Assembly: GCA_011525745.1 (NCBI GenBank)
Contig: WYBU01000144.1
Span: 1 to 47,228, forward strand
Source: Planctomycetaceae bacterium
Lineage (GTDB): Bacteria; Planctomycetota; Phycisphaerae; UBA1845; UTPLA1
DNA length: 47,228 nucleotides
Direction: 5' to 3'
The notes below the pieces were generated by a model. It was not told where the DNA came from, made no database searches, and saw only the letters and a list, made by a program, of their open reading frames with translations. Shown here piece by piece: positions 8,499 to 17,909 of the stretch. Position 1 is the stretch's first letter, and each line of letters starts with the position of its first letter. Both the position numbers and the translations under genes were made by a program.

Positions 8499-10619
8499 TC
8501 AATGCTGGCGGTGCTGTTCGTGAGCGAATCCGCGGCCTTCGCGCAGCAGGTCCCGGAACGCATCCGCCATGCGATCAGCCGTAAATCGTGCGAGCACCAG
8601 CGATCGCGCACCGCGGCCGAGCAATTCGCGTAATGCGGCGTCGCCGGCCAGTCGATCCAGCGCCGCCGCCAGCGCTGATGCGTTCGCGGGCGGAACGATC
8701 AGCCCCGTCCTTCCGTCGCAGAGGACGTCGCCCAACGATCCAACGGCCGGCCCGACAAAAGCACGCCCCGCCGCCATCGCCTCGAGCATCGTCACACTGA
8801 AACATTCGACACTGCTGCACAGGCACACGATGTCCAGCCCGGGCAGAAGAAACGGTATGTCGTCCCGCGCCCCCAGCCAGCGAAGTCGATGCGGTGCAAG
8901 CTCCGATCGACTGATCAGCATTTGCACACGCGCTGCGTCCGGGCCGTCGCCAATCATGAAGAACACGGTTTCGGGCCGCATCCGCGCCGTTTGACGGGCG
9001 GCTTCGATGAACACGTCATGTCGCTTCTCCGGCCGCAGATTGCCGATCAAGGCGACGGCACACTCGCGATCCCGCAGGCCGAGCGCGGCTCTCGCCGCCG
9101 GACGCGTGGCCGGATCGGCGATGCGCGATGAATCAAGTCCGTTGGCTATCACGCGAATCTTGACCGACGGAATACGCTCCCATCGGGCCAGCGCATCGGC
9201 ATGGGTTGTCCCCAGAGCCACGAAAGAATCAACCAACGGATAAAGCAGCCGGTTGGCTCGTTCAAAACGCTGGTCGTCCTGCGCCGGATGCCAGTGCGAC
9301 CAGACGATCATGCGCCGCCCGGTCATCGCCGCCGCCAGCGTCGACCAGAACATCCGATCGCCGCCGCTGCCGACGGCGATGAGTGCGCGAATGCGTCGTC
9401 GGCGAATTAGCTGCGCCAGGCGAAAGAGGGCCACGGCGTCGAACCTGTGGCGCAGCAATCCAGCGCAAACGGGAATGCCGAGCCGTTCGCAATCGATCGC
9501 CAAAGGACCGGCGTCTTTGAGACAAATGACATCCGCGGCCACGCCCAGGCGCGGCAGATGCCGGGCCAGCGTCAGCAGCATCCATTCCGCGCCGCCGTGC
9601 TCCAGTCGATTCGTAACCAGCCCTACGCGGGGAGCCGTGACGCGCGCGCGAGCCATGCCGCCGTCGCGGCTCCGATGCCGGCTTGTGTGAATGATCTGCT
9701 CAAGTTTTTCGCGCGCCACGCCGCCGAGCGCCGCGCACATGCCGCCGGCCTGCTGTAAATGATGCCGGCGCCGACCGGCCACGGCGAAAGCGACGTGCGC
9801 GGCGATGAGGACGCCGAACGTCCAGACGATTCGCGGCAGGTCGCACGTTCGCAGACAGTCGTTGTCGCGAAGTATCCGCAGATAGTTGGCAACCGTCATG
9901 CGACCGAACTCGAAGGCGTCGGCCCGACCCGACGGCGCGCGATGATGAACCACGCGTGCCGCCGGCCATCGTGCGATGCGATGCCCCAGTCGCGCGAGAC
10001 GCAGGCTGATTTCGCGATCCTCGCCCAGGGCATACCCGCGCAGCCGCTCGTCGAACGGGTCGTCGAGAACAACGCGGCGACTCAGCGCCATCGCCGCTCC
10101 GCTGAGGAAGACGCGCCGTCTACGTCCGTCCGGACGCAACGCCCACCAGCCCGCCGCGAGATATACGGACTGATACAACCGCGCGCTGAACGTTGACCAG
10201 GCCGGCTCTTCGACGCACAGCGCAACGGCTGCGATGGGTGCGTCCCGAGTGGTCGCGCGTGCTCGGGTTCTTTCAAACGGCACGCAGGCCAGCTCCGCGA
10301 CACAAGTCGAATCGCACGTGACATCGTCATCGATGTAGAACAGCACATCCGATTCCGTCAGCCTCGCGGCCAGGTTACGCGCCGCCGTCAGCCCCGAGCC
10401 GCTGACGCGCGCGTAGGTCCAGGCGATGCCGGCGCCGGTGCACGCTTCCTCCAGCGCATGTCGCTCCGCAAACGGCAGCGCGCCGTCATCGATTACGAGC
10501 AGTTCGTCTGGCCGGCGCGATTGGCGAATCAGCGATTCCACTGCCGCGCGCAGCGACTCCGCACGGTCCCTTGTGCAGATGACGGCGGCAATCGTCACGA
10601 CCGCATCGCGATTGCTCAT
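8499..10619 (-). CDS. fused GT2-GT4 bifunctional glycosyltransferase
   Basis: A 706-residue protein with two complete catalytic modules. Residues 5-235 are a GT-A family 2 domain: VICTRDRAESL, LLVIDDG, the DxD-type motif FYIDDDV (95-100), and a GEDREISLRL acceptor-side motif. Residues about 255-275 are hydrophobic (a possible membrane segment or interface helix). Residues about 330-700 are a GT-B family 4 domain: GLVTNRLEHGGAEWML, ALIGNLRPEKRHDVFIEAA, and E-x7-E in ECFSVTMLEAMAAG. Both modules keep their motifs, so one polypeptide probably adds two successive sugars. Its ATG overlaps the flippase stop by four bases. No internal stop or frameshift was seen at the junction. Confidence 0.9.
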   Translation of the reverse strand: MSNRDAVVTIAAVICTRDRAESLRAAVESLIRQSRRPDELLVIDDGALPFAERHALEEACTGAGIAWTYARVSGSGLTAARNLAARLTESDVLFYIDDDVTCDSTCVAELACVPFERTRARATTRDAPIAAVALCVEEPAWSTFSARLYQSVYLAAGWWALRPDGRRRRVFLSGAAMALSRRVVLDDPFDERLRGYALGEDREISLRLARLGHRIARWPAARVVHHRAPSGRADAFEFGRMTVANYLRILRDNDCLRTCDLPRIVWTFGVLIAAHVAFAVAGRRRHHLQQAGGMCAALGGVAREKLEQIIHTSRHRSRDGGMARARVTAPRVGLVTNRLEHGGAEWMLLTLARHLPRLGVAADVICLKDAGPLAIDCERLGIPVCAGLLRHRFDAVALFRLAQLIRRRRIRALIAVGSGGDRMFWSTLAAAMTGRRMIVWSHWHPAQDDQRFERANRLLYPLVDSFVALGTTHADALARWERIPSVKIRVIANGLDSSRIADPATRPAARAALGLRDRECAVALIGNLRPEKRHDVFIEAARQTARMRPETVFFMIGDGPDAARVQMLISRSELAPHRLRWLGARDDIPFLLPGLDIVCLCSSVECFSVTMLEAMAAGRAFVGPAVGSLGDVLCDGRTGLIVPPANASALAAALDRLAGDAALRELLGRGARSLVLARFTADRMADAFRDLLREGRGFAHEQHRQH

Positions 10620-12301
10620 GGCCGCGCCACCGGATTTCGCATGCGCAGCATGGACCGCATGTAACCGCTCAACTGCCTCCGTTCATTGTCTGAGAACAGC
10701 CAGCCGGTCCGCCAGGCAATCAGGAGGATCGCCACACCGCCGGCGAGCATCAGTTCCGATCGCATCGCCAGCAGCAGCGTCGCCGACAGAATCAGCCACG
10801 AGCCGCCATCCAGCCGCCGCCCGACGTACCGCAGCAGCCACAGGCACGTCAGCAGCGACAGCACCACGGCGAGCGATCCAGACCACGTCGCGGCGCCCAA
10901 CTTCATGGCGTCTGAAACGCCCAGCGGAAGAACCGCCGCCAGCATCGGCTCGATCGCCTTCCACATCGCCGATGCTCGCCATTGCGAATACGCGTCGTTC
11001 ATCAGCAGCGCCGCCAGCAGCACGTTGGAACCCACGCCGATCGCCCACGGCCAGAACAAGTGCCGCGGCTTTTCGATCAGGTTGAAATGAATCGCCAGAA
11101 ACGCCAGGTGCCCGCCCATGAGGAAGAACAGCAACTGCACGGGCAGAATGTCCGCCCCCACCGCATAGCCGTGCGCATAAAGGCGCATCACCAGGTGCCG
11201 TCCCACGGCCAGCACCATGCAGCCCATCAGTAGTACCAGACCCACCGCGCGAAACGCCAGCGAGAGTTGCCGCTGCGCCTCGATCGGACCCTCTCGTTCC
11301 CACGTCTTCGTGACCTGCGACATCACCACGGTCACGATCGCCACCGCGCCGACGAGCACGAATTGCCCGATCTGCCGCACCGCGCTGAAGACCGCCACCG
11401 ATTCCGGACCGCTGATCTTGTTGAGGTACCACGCCGGGTAGTACTGCAACACTTGCCACAACACGCTCGCTACCGTCGCCCACAGGCTGAACCGCAGCAA
11501 CCGGCCCGCGAACGTCGGATCGTCGATCGGCAGACGCGCATCCGGCAATTGGCGCAGCACGCTCCACAACCCGATGCCGAACGGAATGATCGCCGCCACC
11601 AGCGACAGGCCGTAGCACGCCGTCATGGTGAACGCGCTGCGATGCTGCGTGACGGCGGCCACGACGGCAAGCACCAGGAACACGACGCCGTGGAACAGTT
11701 CCATCAGCGCCAGCGCCCGATACATCCGCAGCCCCTTCATGACGCTGAGCAGGTAGAAATAGAACATCAGCAGGCCGATGACCATCGACGACAGCCGCGC
11801 AAGCTCGCCCTGATCGGCGCGCATCTGCGCCAGCACGGCGGCATCGACGGTGAACTGACCGTAGAACCGTACACCCAGCAGCGGCGCGGCGACCGCCAGC
11901 AGCGCGATGCTCAGCACGGCCAGCAGCGAAATGAGCACCAGGCTGCGGCGCACGAAGTCGAAGAGCGAGCCGCGCGTTTCGTGCATCGGCGCATAGCGCG
12001 TCACCGCCTCGTTCAGGCCGAGACTGCACAGCGGCGTCAACACATTGATGACGATCAACAGCAGATTGAACAGCCCGTATTGAGACTGGGTCATCCACCA
12101 CGTCATCAGCACCAGCCGGACGAAATTGATCAGTCGAAAGGCGATCGTCGCCGGCACATAGGCGGACAACGATCCGGTGACGCTGGTCGGCGCAAAGAGA
12201 CCGCGCAGGACCGGCCGCCGCATCGGCAGCGCCTGCCCGCCGGCGGCGTCAGTCGAGCCGGCCAGCGTCGCATCGGCCATTGGCGCGCCGCGTGCGGTCA
12301 T
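10616..12301 (-). CDS. polysaccharide repeat-unit flippase (MATE/Wzx-like)
   Basis: A 561-residue polytopic membrane protein, about 12-14 hydrophobic segments by eye, of the oligosaccharidyl-lipid flippase (PST/Wzx) type. It would move the lipid-linked repeat unit across the cytoplasmic membrane. The LINFVRLVLMTWWMTQSQYG stretch (family-typical 'YG-' glide near the second helix), LGLNEAVTRYAP and later RLLRFSLWATVASVLWQ fit the family. The start is set by ATGA overlap with the stop of the ligase gene; the longer open frame upstream shadows that gene. Its own stop overlaps the start of the GT2-GT4 gene in the same way, so translation is coupled through three genes. Confidence 0.86.
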   Translation of the reverse strand: MTARGAPMADATLAGSTDAAGGQALPMRRPVLRGLFAPTSVTGSLSAYVPATIAFRLINFVRLVLMTWWMTQSQYGLFNLLLIVINVLTPLCSLGLNEAVTRYAPMHETRGSLFDFVRRSLVLISLLAVLSIALLAVAAPLLGVRFYGQFTVDAAVLAQMRADQGELARLSSMVIGLLMFYFYLLSVMKGLRMYRALALMELFHGVVFLVLAVVAAVTQHRSAFTMTACYGLSLVAAIIPFGIGLWSVLRQLPDARLPIDDPTFAGRLLRFSLWATVASVLWQVLQYYPAWYLNKISGPESVAVFSAVRQIGQFVLVGAVAIVTVVMSQVTKTWEREGPIEAQRQLSLAFRAVGLVLLMGCMVLAVGRHLVMRLYAHGYAVGADILPVQLLFFLMGGHLAFLAIHFNLIEKPRHLFWPWAIGVGSNVLLAALLMNDAYSQWRASAMWKAIEPMLAAVLPLGVSDAMKLGAATWSGSLAVVLSLLTCLWLLRYVGRRLDGGSWLILSATLLLAMRSELMLAGGVAILLIAWRTGWLFSDNERRQLSGYMRSMLRMRNPVARP

Positions 12302-14076
12302 TGGGGACGCTCCGGCAAGTGAATCACAGGACGACCGTGCAACGAGACACTCGCGTCGGCATCCACTCGCTCGTCCGCGGTCGACGCGCGGCGGCTGCGC
12401 GAGGAGGCGGGCATGTCGGTACGCGCGTGAGTGGGGACATCGGCCGAAACGGCGTCGCTGGATGCCATGAAGCCGCCCAGTCCCCATTCAACAGAACTCG
12501 CAGGCCCCCCACTGCCGGATGCAGGCCCGCCCGCCTCGGTTCGCGAACCAAATCGCGGCGGCGGCTCGAGCCCTTCCAATAGCGGCGCGGGGCCTAGCCT
12601 GAAACTGATCGCGGCGATCATTCCGCTGAGACCGAAGAAAAGACTGTTTGCAAACGGATTGTCGCTCGTCTCGCGCAGCATCGAGTCGATGAGATAGGCC
12701 ATCATCAGCACCCAGTACAGCACGAGCAGATCGCGGTTGATGAAGCCCGGCGCTTCGGCCGGCAGCCGCGCAAAGAGCGTGCGGCTCATGCGCAGGAGCT
12801 GCCACAAGACCGCCAGATACAGGATCAGCCCGATCAGACCCGTTTCGGCAAGGATGCTCAGGAAATTGTTGTGCTCCATCGCCGTCGACGCGAACGCATA
12901 AAACGGGCTGGCCGGGTCGGTCGCCTGGGTCGGTGCGTGGTCGCGGAAGTGTCCGAAGCCGACGCCGACGAGCGGGCTATCGATGAACATGCGCCACGTC
13001 ATCATCGCCAGGCCGATGCGCACGTAAAGCGGTTCGATATCGGTGAATCCGCCCTTGGTGCGGTCCGACGACAGGAAGTTTTCGACGTTCAGCACACCCA
13101 CGACGACGGCGATGCCGATGAGCAACGCGATCCACACCGCCCGGCTGGTCCGCCGCCGCGCGAACGCCACCCACACGGCGCCGGACAGCAGCATCGCCAG
13201 CCAGACCGACCGCGTGCGCGTCCAGAATACGACCGGCATCATCAGAGCGTTAAGCAGGTACAGACTCCAACGATAGGGGCCATATGTCTGTCGCGCGAGG
13301 ATCAGATTGTTGAAGTAGCAGAATATCAGCGCCAGGCCCATCGCCGCCGACATGACAAACGGCCCGCGAACGCGACCCCAGTGAATGCCGACGGTCGGAT
13401 CGCCGATGAATCGCGGCCACACCAGGCTCCACAATTGAAAATGTTCGCACCATCCGGTGAACGTCAGATACGCTCCCAGCCCTGCGAAAAAGATCGTCAC
13501 TCGCCGGATGTGCCGGTCATGACGAACGGCGTGCAGCATGAGCACGAAGATCGCCAATGGGAACGCGTAGCCGCCGATAAGCCGATAGTGAACCGTGATC
13601 GGCGAGCGCGTCTCGAAACCGCTGATGGCCGCGGACAAGGTGAAATAGACCAGCATTGTCCCCATCAGCCCGCTGAGCGGCCACGCGGTCACGGTGCGAA
13701 ATCGTCCCAGCAATCTCATGCCGGCCCACAGCACGACCAAGACGACGATCAGCAGCCGCGGAATCGTTACTGCGAAAAACAGCGGAATGCGCTCGCGCCA
13801 GAACTCCTCGTGCAAACAGACCAGCGTCACGAACCAGATCAAAATGGCCGTCAGCAGATCGCCGCGCACGCAGTAGGCGACAATAACCATCACCCCACCG
13901 ACGCCCGCCCAGAACCACGGCACCAGCTCGACCGGTAGCAGCGCCAGCGTGGCCAGACTCGTCAGCGCCACCAGCGTCAGGATCGCCAAAGGCATGTGTC
14001 GATCGGACTGTGCGACAAGAGACAAGGGATGTGGTACTCGGGGTTCAGTAGGGTCCGCTGTGCGGACCATGAGCAT
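12298..14076 (-). CDS. O-antigen ligase/polymerase-like membrane protein
   Basis: 592 residues with about ten to twelve membrane helices and the O-antigen ligase (Wzy_C) signature in the large loop. The diagnostic part is PLVGVGFGHFRDHAPT followed by AMEHNNFLSILAETGLIGL (His-Asn with glycan-ligase context). It would polymerise or transfer the surface polysaccharide in the periplasm. An alternative start is Met28 (13995), which places the first helix near the N-terminus. The last about 110 residues form a low-complexity cytoplasmic or periplasmic tail, rich in Gly, Ser, Pro and Arg, that is not part of the family. It sits between the CpsD-like and flippase genes of the operon. Confidence 0.87.
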   Translation of the reverse strand: MLMVRTADPTEPRVPHPLSLVAQSDRHMPLAILTLVALTSLATLALLPVELVPWFWAGVGGVMVIVAYCVRGDLLTAILIWFVTLVCLHEEFWRERIPLFFAVTIPRLLIVVLVVLWAGMRLLGRFRTVTAWPLSGLMGTMLVYFTLSAAISGFETRSPITVHYRLIGGYAFPLAIFVLMLHAVRHDRHIRRVTIFFAGLGAYLTFTGWCEHFQLWSLVWPRFIGDPTVGIHWGRVRGPFVMSAAMGLALIFCYFNNLILARQTYGPYRWSLYLLNALMMPVVFWTRTRSVWLAMLLSGAVWVAFARRRTSRAVWIALLIGIAVVVGVLNVENFLSSDRTKGGFTDIEPLYVRIGLAMMTWRMFIDSPLVGVGFGHFRDHAPTQATDPASPFYAFASTAMEHNNFLSILAETGLIGLILYLAVLWQLLRMSRTLFARLPAEAPGFINRDLLVLYWVLMMAYLIDSMLRETSDNPFANSLFFGLSGMIAAISFRLGPAPLLEGLEPPPRFGSRTEAGGPASGSGGPASSVEWGLGGFMASSDAVSADVPTHARTDMPASSRSRRASTADERVDADASVSLHGRPVIHLPERPQ

Positions 14077-14099
14077 CAGGCCATAAGCCGAAGGCAGTT

Positions 14100-14246
14100 G
14101 TAAGTCGTCCGCGCAGCAATCAGCCGTCAGCCGTCAGCGAAAAAAAATGTCCGTTGCCCGTTCTCAGCGGCCCCTGCGCCACCGCGTGAGCCACCCGTTT
14201 CGACGTTTCCTTTCGACTTCCGACTTTCTGCTTTCGACTTTTCCTC
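14100..14246. repeat. dispersed intergenic composite repeat
   Basis: Non-coding spacer. The ordered words 'cagccgtcagccgtcagcg', 'aaaaaaa', 'gttctcagcggcccctgcg', 'gtgagccacccgtttcgac' and 'ctttctgctttcgactttt' recur in the same order at about 29175-29325 and in inverted order near 4750-4830. See the findings. Confidence 0.6.
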
Positions 14247-14247
14247 C

Positions 14248-15639
14248 TTACATCCTGCGATACAAAAACGCCGGAATCGGATACGTCCGCTGATTGAGCA
14301 CCATGCCCAGCACGTTCACGCGGGCCGCTTCGAGCCGCTTTCGCGCCTCGGCCGCCGTCTCACGACGCGTCACGCCCGCTCGCAACACCAGCACCGCCCC
14401 ATCCGCGCTCGCACCGACGATCGGCGAATCCGGGTACACGTTCACCGCCGGCGCGTCGATCAGCACGTGGTCGTATCGTCCCGCCAGCGTTTGCAGCAGC
14501 CGATGCGTCGCGCGGCCCTGCAACAATCCGAGCGGCTGTCGCACGATCAGTCCCGCGGGAAACACGTCCACGATTCCCGCGTCTCCGTTCGCTGAAACGC
14601 CCCCGTCGTCCGCTTCAAGCGCTGGTCGGACCGATCGGGCGCAGTCTTCGATTGTCGCCAGTTGCGTCAGCAGCTCGACCACGCCCGGCCCCGGCGGCAG
14701 GCCGAACAGCGCCGCCAAACTCGGATGCCGCAGATTGAACTCGACCAGCGCGATGCGCTGTTGCGGATGCACCGACGCTCCCACCAGCGCCAACGACGCG
14801 ACGACCTGTGTCACGCCTTCGCGCCGACTCGCCGCCGTAAACATCACGCGCCGCGGCGCATCGCAATCACCTCCGCGAAACAACCGGCCCCAGAGCTGAC
14901 TCAGTTCTCGCTCGGTTTCCCATGCCGGCCGCGCAGCACTCACCGCGGCAGCGCCCGCTTCCGTCCGCTGCTCCGCGTCACCGTACGGTTCACCAGGCAG
15001 ACTGCCCGGCTCCGCCGGTCGCGCGGGCGCCGCAGGCGCCGATCCAGTAACCGGCGCGGTACGCGGCTCGCGCCCCGTCAGACGCTCTGCCGGCGCCGTC
15101 AGAGCGGGACGCAGAACCTGACGCCGGGTCGTGCGCGGCATCGCACCGTACGCGCCGCCTGCCGGACCCTGTCCCTGCGGCTGTTCGCCCGGACGCGATC
15201 CGCGCTCAGGCGCGCCGCCCGCCGTCGTCACTTGTTCACGCACGGTTGCAACGTCCAGTCGCGGCGGTGGAGTTTGCCACCATTCGGGAATGCCGGACGA
15301 GGGTCCGACTTCGCCCCCCTCCGTGGGTCGACCACCCGCCGAAGCGTCGTCGGTCTTCGCACTTTCCGACGGCGCCCGACCTTCCGGCGCGCCCACCGGT
15401 TGCGGCTCGCGCGTGGTTTCGGCTTCGGCTGGTAAATCGGGTTGTGCGCCGCTCGGCGACGACCGCTCGCTTTCAATTGGCCGCGATGGTGGAGGTGGAG
15501 GCGCAGGCGGTTCGATCAGCCGTTCCAGATCATCAGCGCTGGGACGCGGACCGGCGGGTGGCCAGATGCGCTCCGGAGAAGGCGCAGCTTCGTCTTTCCC
15601 GTTGTGCTCGTCGCGATCGGGTTCGTGAGGTTTGCCCAC
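14248..15639 (-). CDS. CpsD/CapB-like P-loop protein with degenerate Walker A
   Basis: 463 residues. Residues 1-235 are Pro/Glu/Gly-rich and probably disordered. Residues 245-463 have the BY-kinase/ParA-like fold order: a degenerate P-loop TAASRREGVTQ (268-278), Walker A' IALVEFNLRHPS (297-308), Walker B YDHVLIDAP (389-397) and a C-terminal LGMVLNQ strand. Active CpsD/Wzc kinases have a GEGKT/S Walker A, an acidic Walker A' (IDADLRRP) and a C-terminal tyrosine cluster. Here the Walker A lysine is absent, Asp is replaced in A', and only two tyrosines lie near the end. It is probably a catalytically weak or dead regulator of chain length. Start is GTG 15639. It is the first gene of the polysaccharide operon. 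Confidence 0.78.
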   Translation of the reverse strand: MGKPHEPDRDEHNGKDEAAPSPERIWPPAGPRPSADDLERLIEPPAPPPPPSRPIESERSSPSGAQPDLPAEAETTREPQPVGAPEGRAPSESAKTDDASAGGRPTEGGEVGPSSGIPEWWQTPPPRLDVATVREQVTTAGGAPERGSRPGEQPQGQGPAGGAYGAMPRTTRRQVLRPALTAPAERLTGREPRTAPVTGSAPAAPARPAEPGSLPGEPYGDAEQRTEAGAAAVSAARPAWETERELSQLWGRLFRGGDCDAPRRVMFTAASRREGVTQVVASLALVGASVHPQQRIALVEFNLRHPSLAALFGLPPGPGVVELLTQLATIEDCARSVRPALEADDGGVSANGDAGIVDVFPAGLIVRQPLGLLQGRATHRLLQTLAGRYDHVLIDAPAVNVYPDSPIVGASADGAVLVLRAGVTRRETAAEARKRLEAARVNVLGMVLNQRTYPIPAFLYRRM

Positions 15640-15779
15640 GGGATACCTGCACCTTCGGCCGGCGGCGGGCGGACTATCTCCGCCGAGACGACCTCGTTCC
15701 TTCTACCATTATTATCGGCACGCGGGTTGCTTGTGTGAGCTTAGGCGACAATTCGACGGAGCGACACACGTTCCGCCGA

Positions 15780-15807
15780 CCTGGCGGCGTTTGCCAGGCG
15801 ATTTTTT
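15780..15807 (+). terminator. hairpin plus T-tract, intrinsic-terminator-like
   Basis: Stem CCTGGC (15780-15785) pairs with GCCAGG (15793-15798), followed after three bases by six T (15802-15807). It points the same way as the hydrolase gene and ends 75 bases before its ATG. No plus-strand gene precedes it for several kilobases, so it is either a leader attenuator for the hydrolase or a chance structure. GATAAT at about 15821 could be a -10 element downstream of it. Confidence 0.4.
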
Positions 15808-15882
15808 GTGGTCCGGCGTGGATAATCGCGTCCACCGTTACGTTCGTCCGGAAAATACGATCCTCTCTGACCAGGTGCCCCC

Positions 15883-17268
15883 ATGAAAATCGCCCACCTC
15901 GTTACGTCCAGCCTGTGCCTCACGATCGTCACCGCGGCGGTTCGTGCCGATGACGTTCGCTCCGCCGAAGCGGCTCGAACTTTCGCCGCGGCCCTCGCAG
16001 AGCGGCGATTCGACGACGCCGTCTCGCGATTCGACGACACGATGAAGGCCGCCGTGCCGGCGGACAAGCTTGCGGCCGTATGGGTTCAACTCATCGGCGC
16101 CAACGGACCCCATCAATCGTGGGGACGCGCCACCGTTTCGCGAATGGATCCTTACGACATCGTGCTCATCGACGCCGTGTTCGAACGCGGCAAGCTCCGA
16201 ATGCAGGTCACCATCGATTCGAACCTGCGGATTGCCGGCCTGTTTTTCCTCCCGCCCGCGACCGACGATCCGCCGTTGGAGCCGCCGCCCTACCTGAAGA
16301 CCGAGGTCATCTCGCAGGAGGTCACGGTTGGCGAAGGCGAATGGACACTTCCAGGAACGTTGACACTGCCGCGTCAGGGTCGCCCGCGCGCGGGCGTTGT
16401 GTTCGTGCACGGCTCCGGGCCGAACGATCGCGATGAGACGGTCGGCCCCAACAAGCCGTTTCGCGACCTGGCGCTGGGACTGGCGGCGCACGGCATCGCC
16501 ACGCTTCGCTACGACAAGCGGACAAAGGTCCACGGAAAACGAATGCTCGAACGCGGCACGTCGATCACCGTGCAGGAGGAAGTGATCGACGATGCGCTTG
16601 CCGCGTTACGCCTCCTGTCACAGCGCGAAGAACTGAAGAATGCCCCCATCTTCCTGCTGGGCCACAGCCTGGGCGCGACGTTCGCGCCGATCATTGCCGC
16701 TCAACACGGCAAGCTCGACGGCATCATCATGCTGGCCGCCGTCGCCCGGCCGTTCGAGGACGTGCTGGATGACCAGTTCGGTTATCTGGCATCGCTGAGT
16801 CCCGGCCCCGAAACCGAGCGGCAGATCGGCGAACTCAAGAAACAAATCCAGCGGCTGCGTGAGCGAAAGATGAAGCCGGGAGAAAACCTCATCGGCGCGG
16901 ACGCTTCCTACTGGTATGACGTCTGTGACCACGATGCCGAGAAGCTGGTCGCCGCGGCGGCGTCGCTGGATTGTCGCATCCTCGTTATCCAGGGCGGTCG
17001 CGACTATCAAGCCACCCGCGCTGACTACGACGTGTGGAAAGCGGGCCTCAAAGACCATCGCGCGGCGAAATTCAAGCTGTTCAACGACCTGAACCATTTG
17101 TTCGCAAAGGGAAAAGGCAAGGCCACGCCGACCGAGTACATCGAACAACGCTACGTCGATCAGCGCGTGATTGAGTTAATCGCGGAGTTCTGCCGGGCGC
17201 CCGGCACACCCGACGGCGCCGGAAAACCCGCACGTCCGGAGCGACGACGGTCCGTGGGGGATGACTGA
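15883..17268 (+). CDS. exported alpha/beta hydrolase with N-terminal DUF3887-like domain
   Basis: 461 residues. A signal peptide (about 1-22, ending in AVRADD) directs export. Residues about 25-125 resemble the small DUF3887-type domain often found before such hydrolases. The hydrolase domain (about 150-435) carries the oxyanion strand GVVFVHGSGP (171-180), nucleophile GHSLGA with Ser262, acid Asp374 in QGGRDYQ, and His405 in DLNHLF. This is the pattern of S9/acyl-esterase-like alpha/beta hydrolases. It probably cleaves ester or amide bonds in the periplasm; the substrate is unknown. The C-terminal 25 residues are basic and Pro-rich. It is transcribed away from the polysaccharide operon and lies 5' of the kinase block. 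Confidence 0.88.
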   Translation: MKIAHLVTSSLCLTIVTAAVRADDVRSAEAARTFAAALAERRFDDAVSRFDDTMKAAVPADKLAAVWVQLIGANGPHQSWGRATVSRMDPYDIVLIDAVFERGKLRMQVTIDSNLRIAGLFFLPPATDDPPLEPPPYLKTEVISQEVTVGEGEWTLPGTLTLPRQGRPRAGVVFVHGSGPNDRDETVGPNKPFRDLALGLAAHGIATLRYDKRTKVHGKRMLERGTSITVQEEVIDDALAALRLLSQREELKNAPIFLLGHSLGATFAPIIAAQHGKLDGIIMLAAVARPFEDVLDDQFGYLASLSPGPETERQIGELKKQIQRLRERKMKPGENLIGADASYWYDVCDHDAEKLVAAAASLDCRILVIQGGRDYQATRADYDVWKAGLKDHRAAKFKLFNDLNHLFAKGKGKATPTEYIEQRYVDQRVIELIAEFCRAPGTPDGAGKPARPERRRSVGDD

Positions 17269-17503
17269 GCGATACCGTTGCAAGGCCCGGCTCCGGGAGG
17301 ATCCGCATTCGTAGTGAATCTCGCGCGTCATCGCCCGCCGGCCAGGGCATACCGAACGCTGAATCTCGCGAGGGTGGCCTTAGGTCCCCACGGGCATTGC
17401 GCGCTTTCCGGCCGCACGGCCGGCCGCTACCGGGCCGAGCGATTCGAATTCCGCCTGCGAATTGGAACGGCCGACGGCCGAATCGAGCGATATATTTAAT
17501 GAC

Positions 17504-17905
17504 ATGGTAATCGAGAGCATCGGCAAATACGTCGGCGCCAAAGTGGTCGGCGCCATCTGCTTTGTCGCCTCGGCGATGGCGCTGATTTATTTCTGGCGTC
17601 ACCCCGAAGCGCTGGCCACACTGTGGACCACGATCAAGTACGGCGTGGCCTGGCTCGGCGTGGCCGCGGCGCTGCCGTGGATTTCGTTCGCGGTGCTGCC
17701 GTGGGTGCTGCGTCAGGAGTCGAACGTCGCCAGCGCCGTGCTGCTGATCGGTCTATGGATCATCGACATCGTCATGGCGCTGTGGCTGTGCGGCTGGCAC
17801 GTCAACGGCGCGCTGGCGTGGTCGGTGCTGTTGCTTGGTTTCATGGCGGCCGGGGCGTATAATTTCGTGATCTGCGAATCACTGGCGCGCAAGCTGGAGG
17901 AGTGA
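17504..17905 (+). CDS. four-helix membrane protein upstream of the kinase
   Basis: A 133-residue protein with four hydrophobic segments. These read approximately VGAICFVASAMALIYFW, WLGVAAALPWISFAVLPWVL, AVLLIGLWIIDIVMALWLC and LAWSVLLLGFMAAGAYNFVI, ending in a charged tail ESLARKLEE. No family was recognised. ATG 17504 is chosen as the first Met before the helices; the frame is open from 17462, and there is no clear ribosome site. The kinase start follows after four bases, and GGAGGAGTGAAGGG spans the stop, so the two are translated together. It may be the membrane anchor of the kinase block. Confidence 0.65.
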   Translation: MVIESIGKYVGAKVVGAICFVASAMALIYFWRHPEALATLWTTIKYGVAWLGVAAALPWISFAVLPWVLRQESNVASAVLLIGLWIIDIVMALWLCGWHVNGALAWSVLLLGFMAAGAYNFVICESLARKLEE

Positions 17906-17909
17906 AGGG

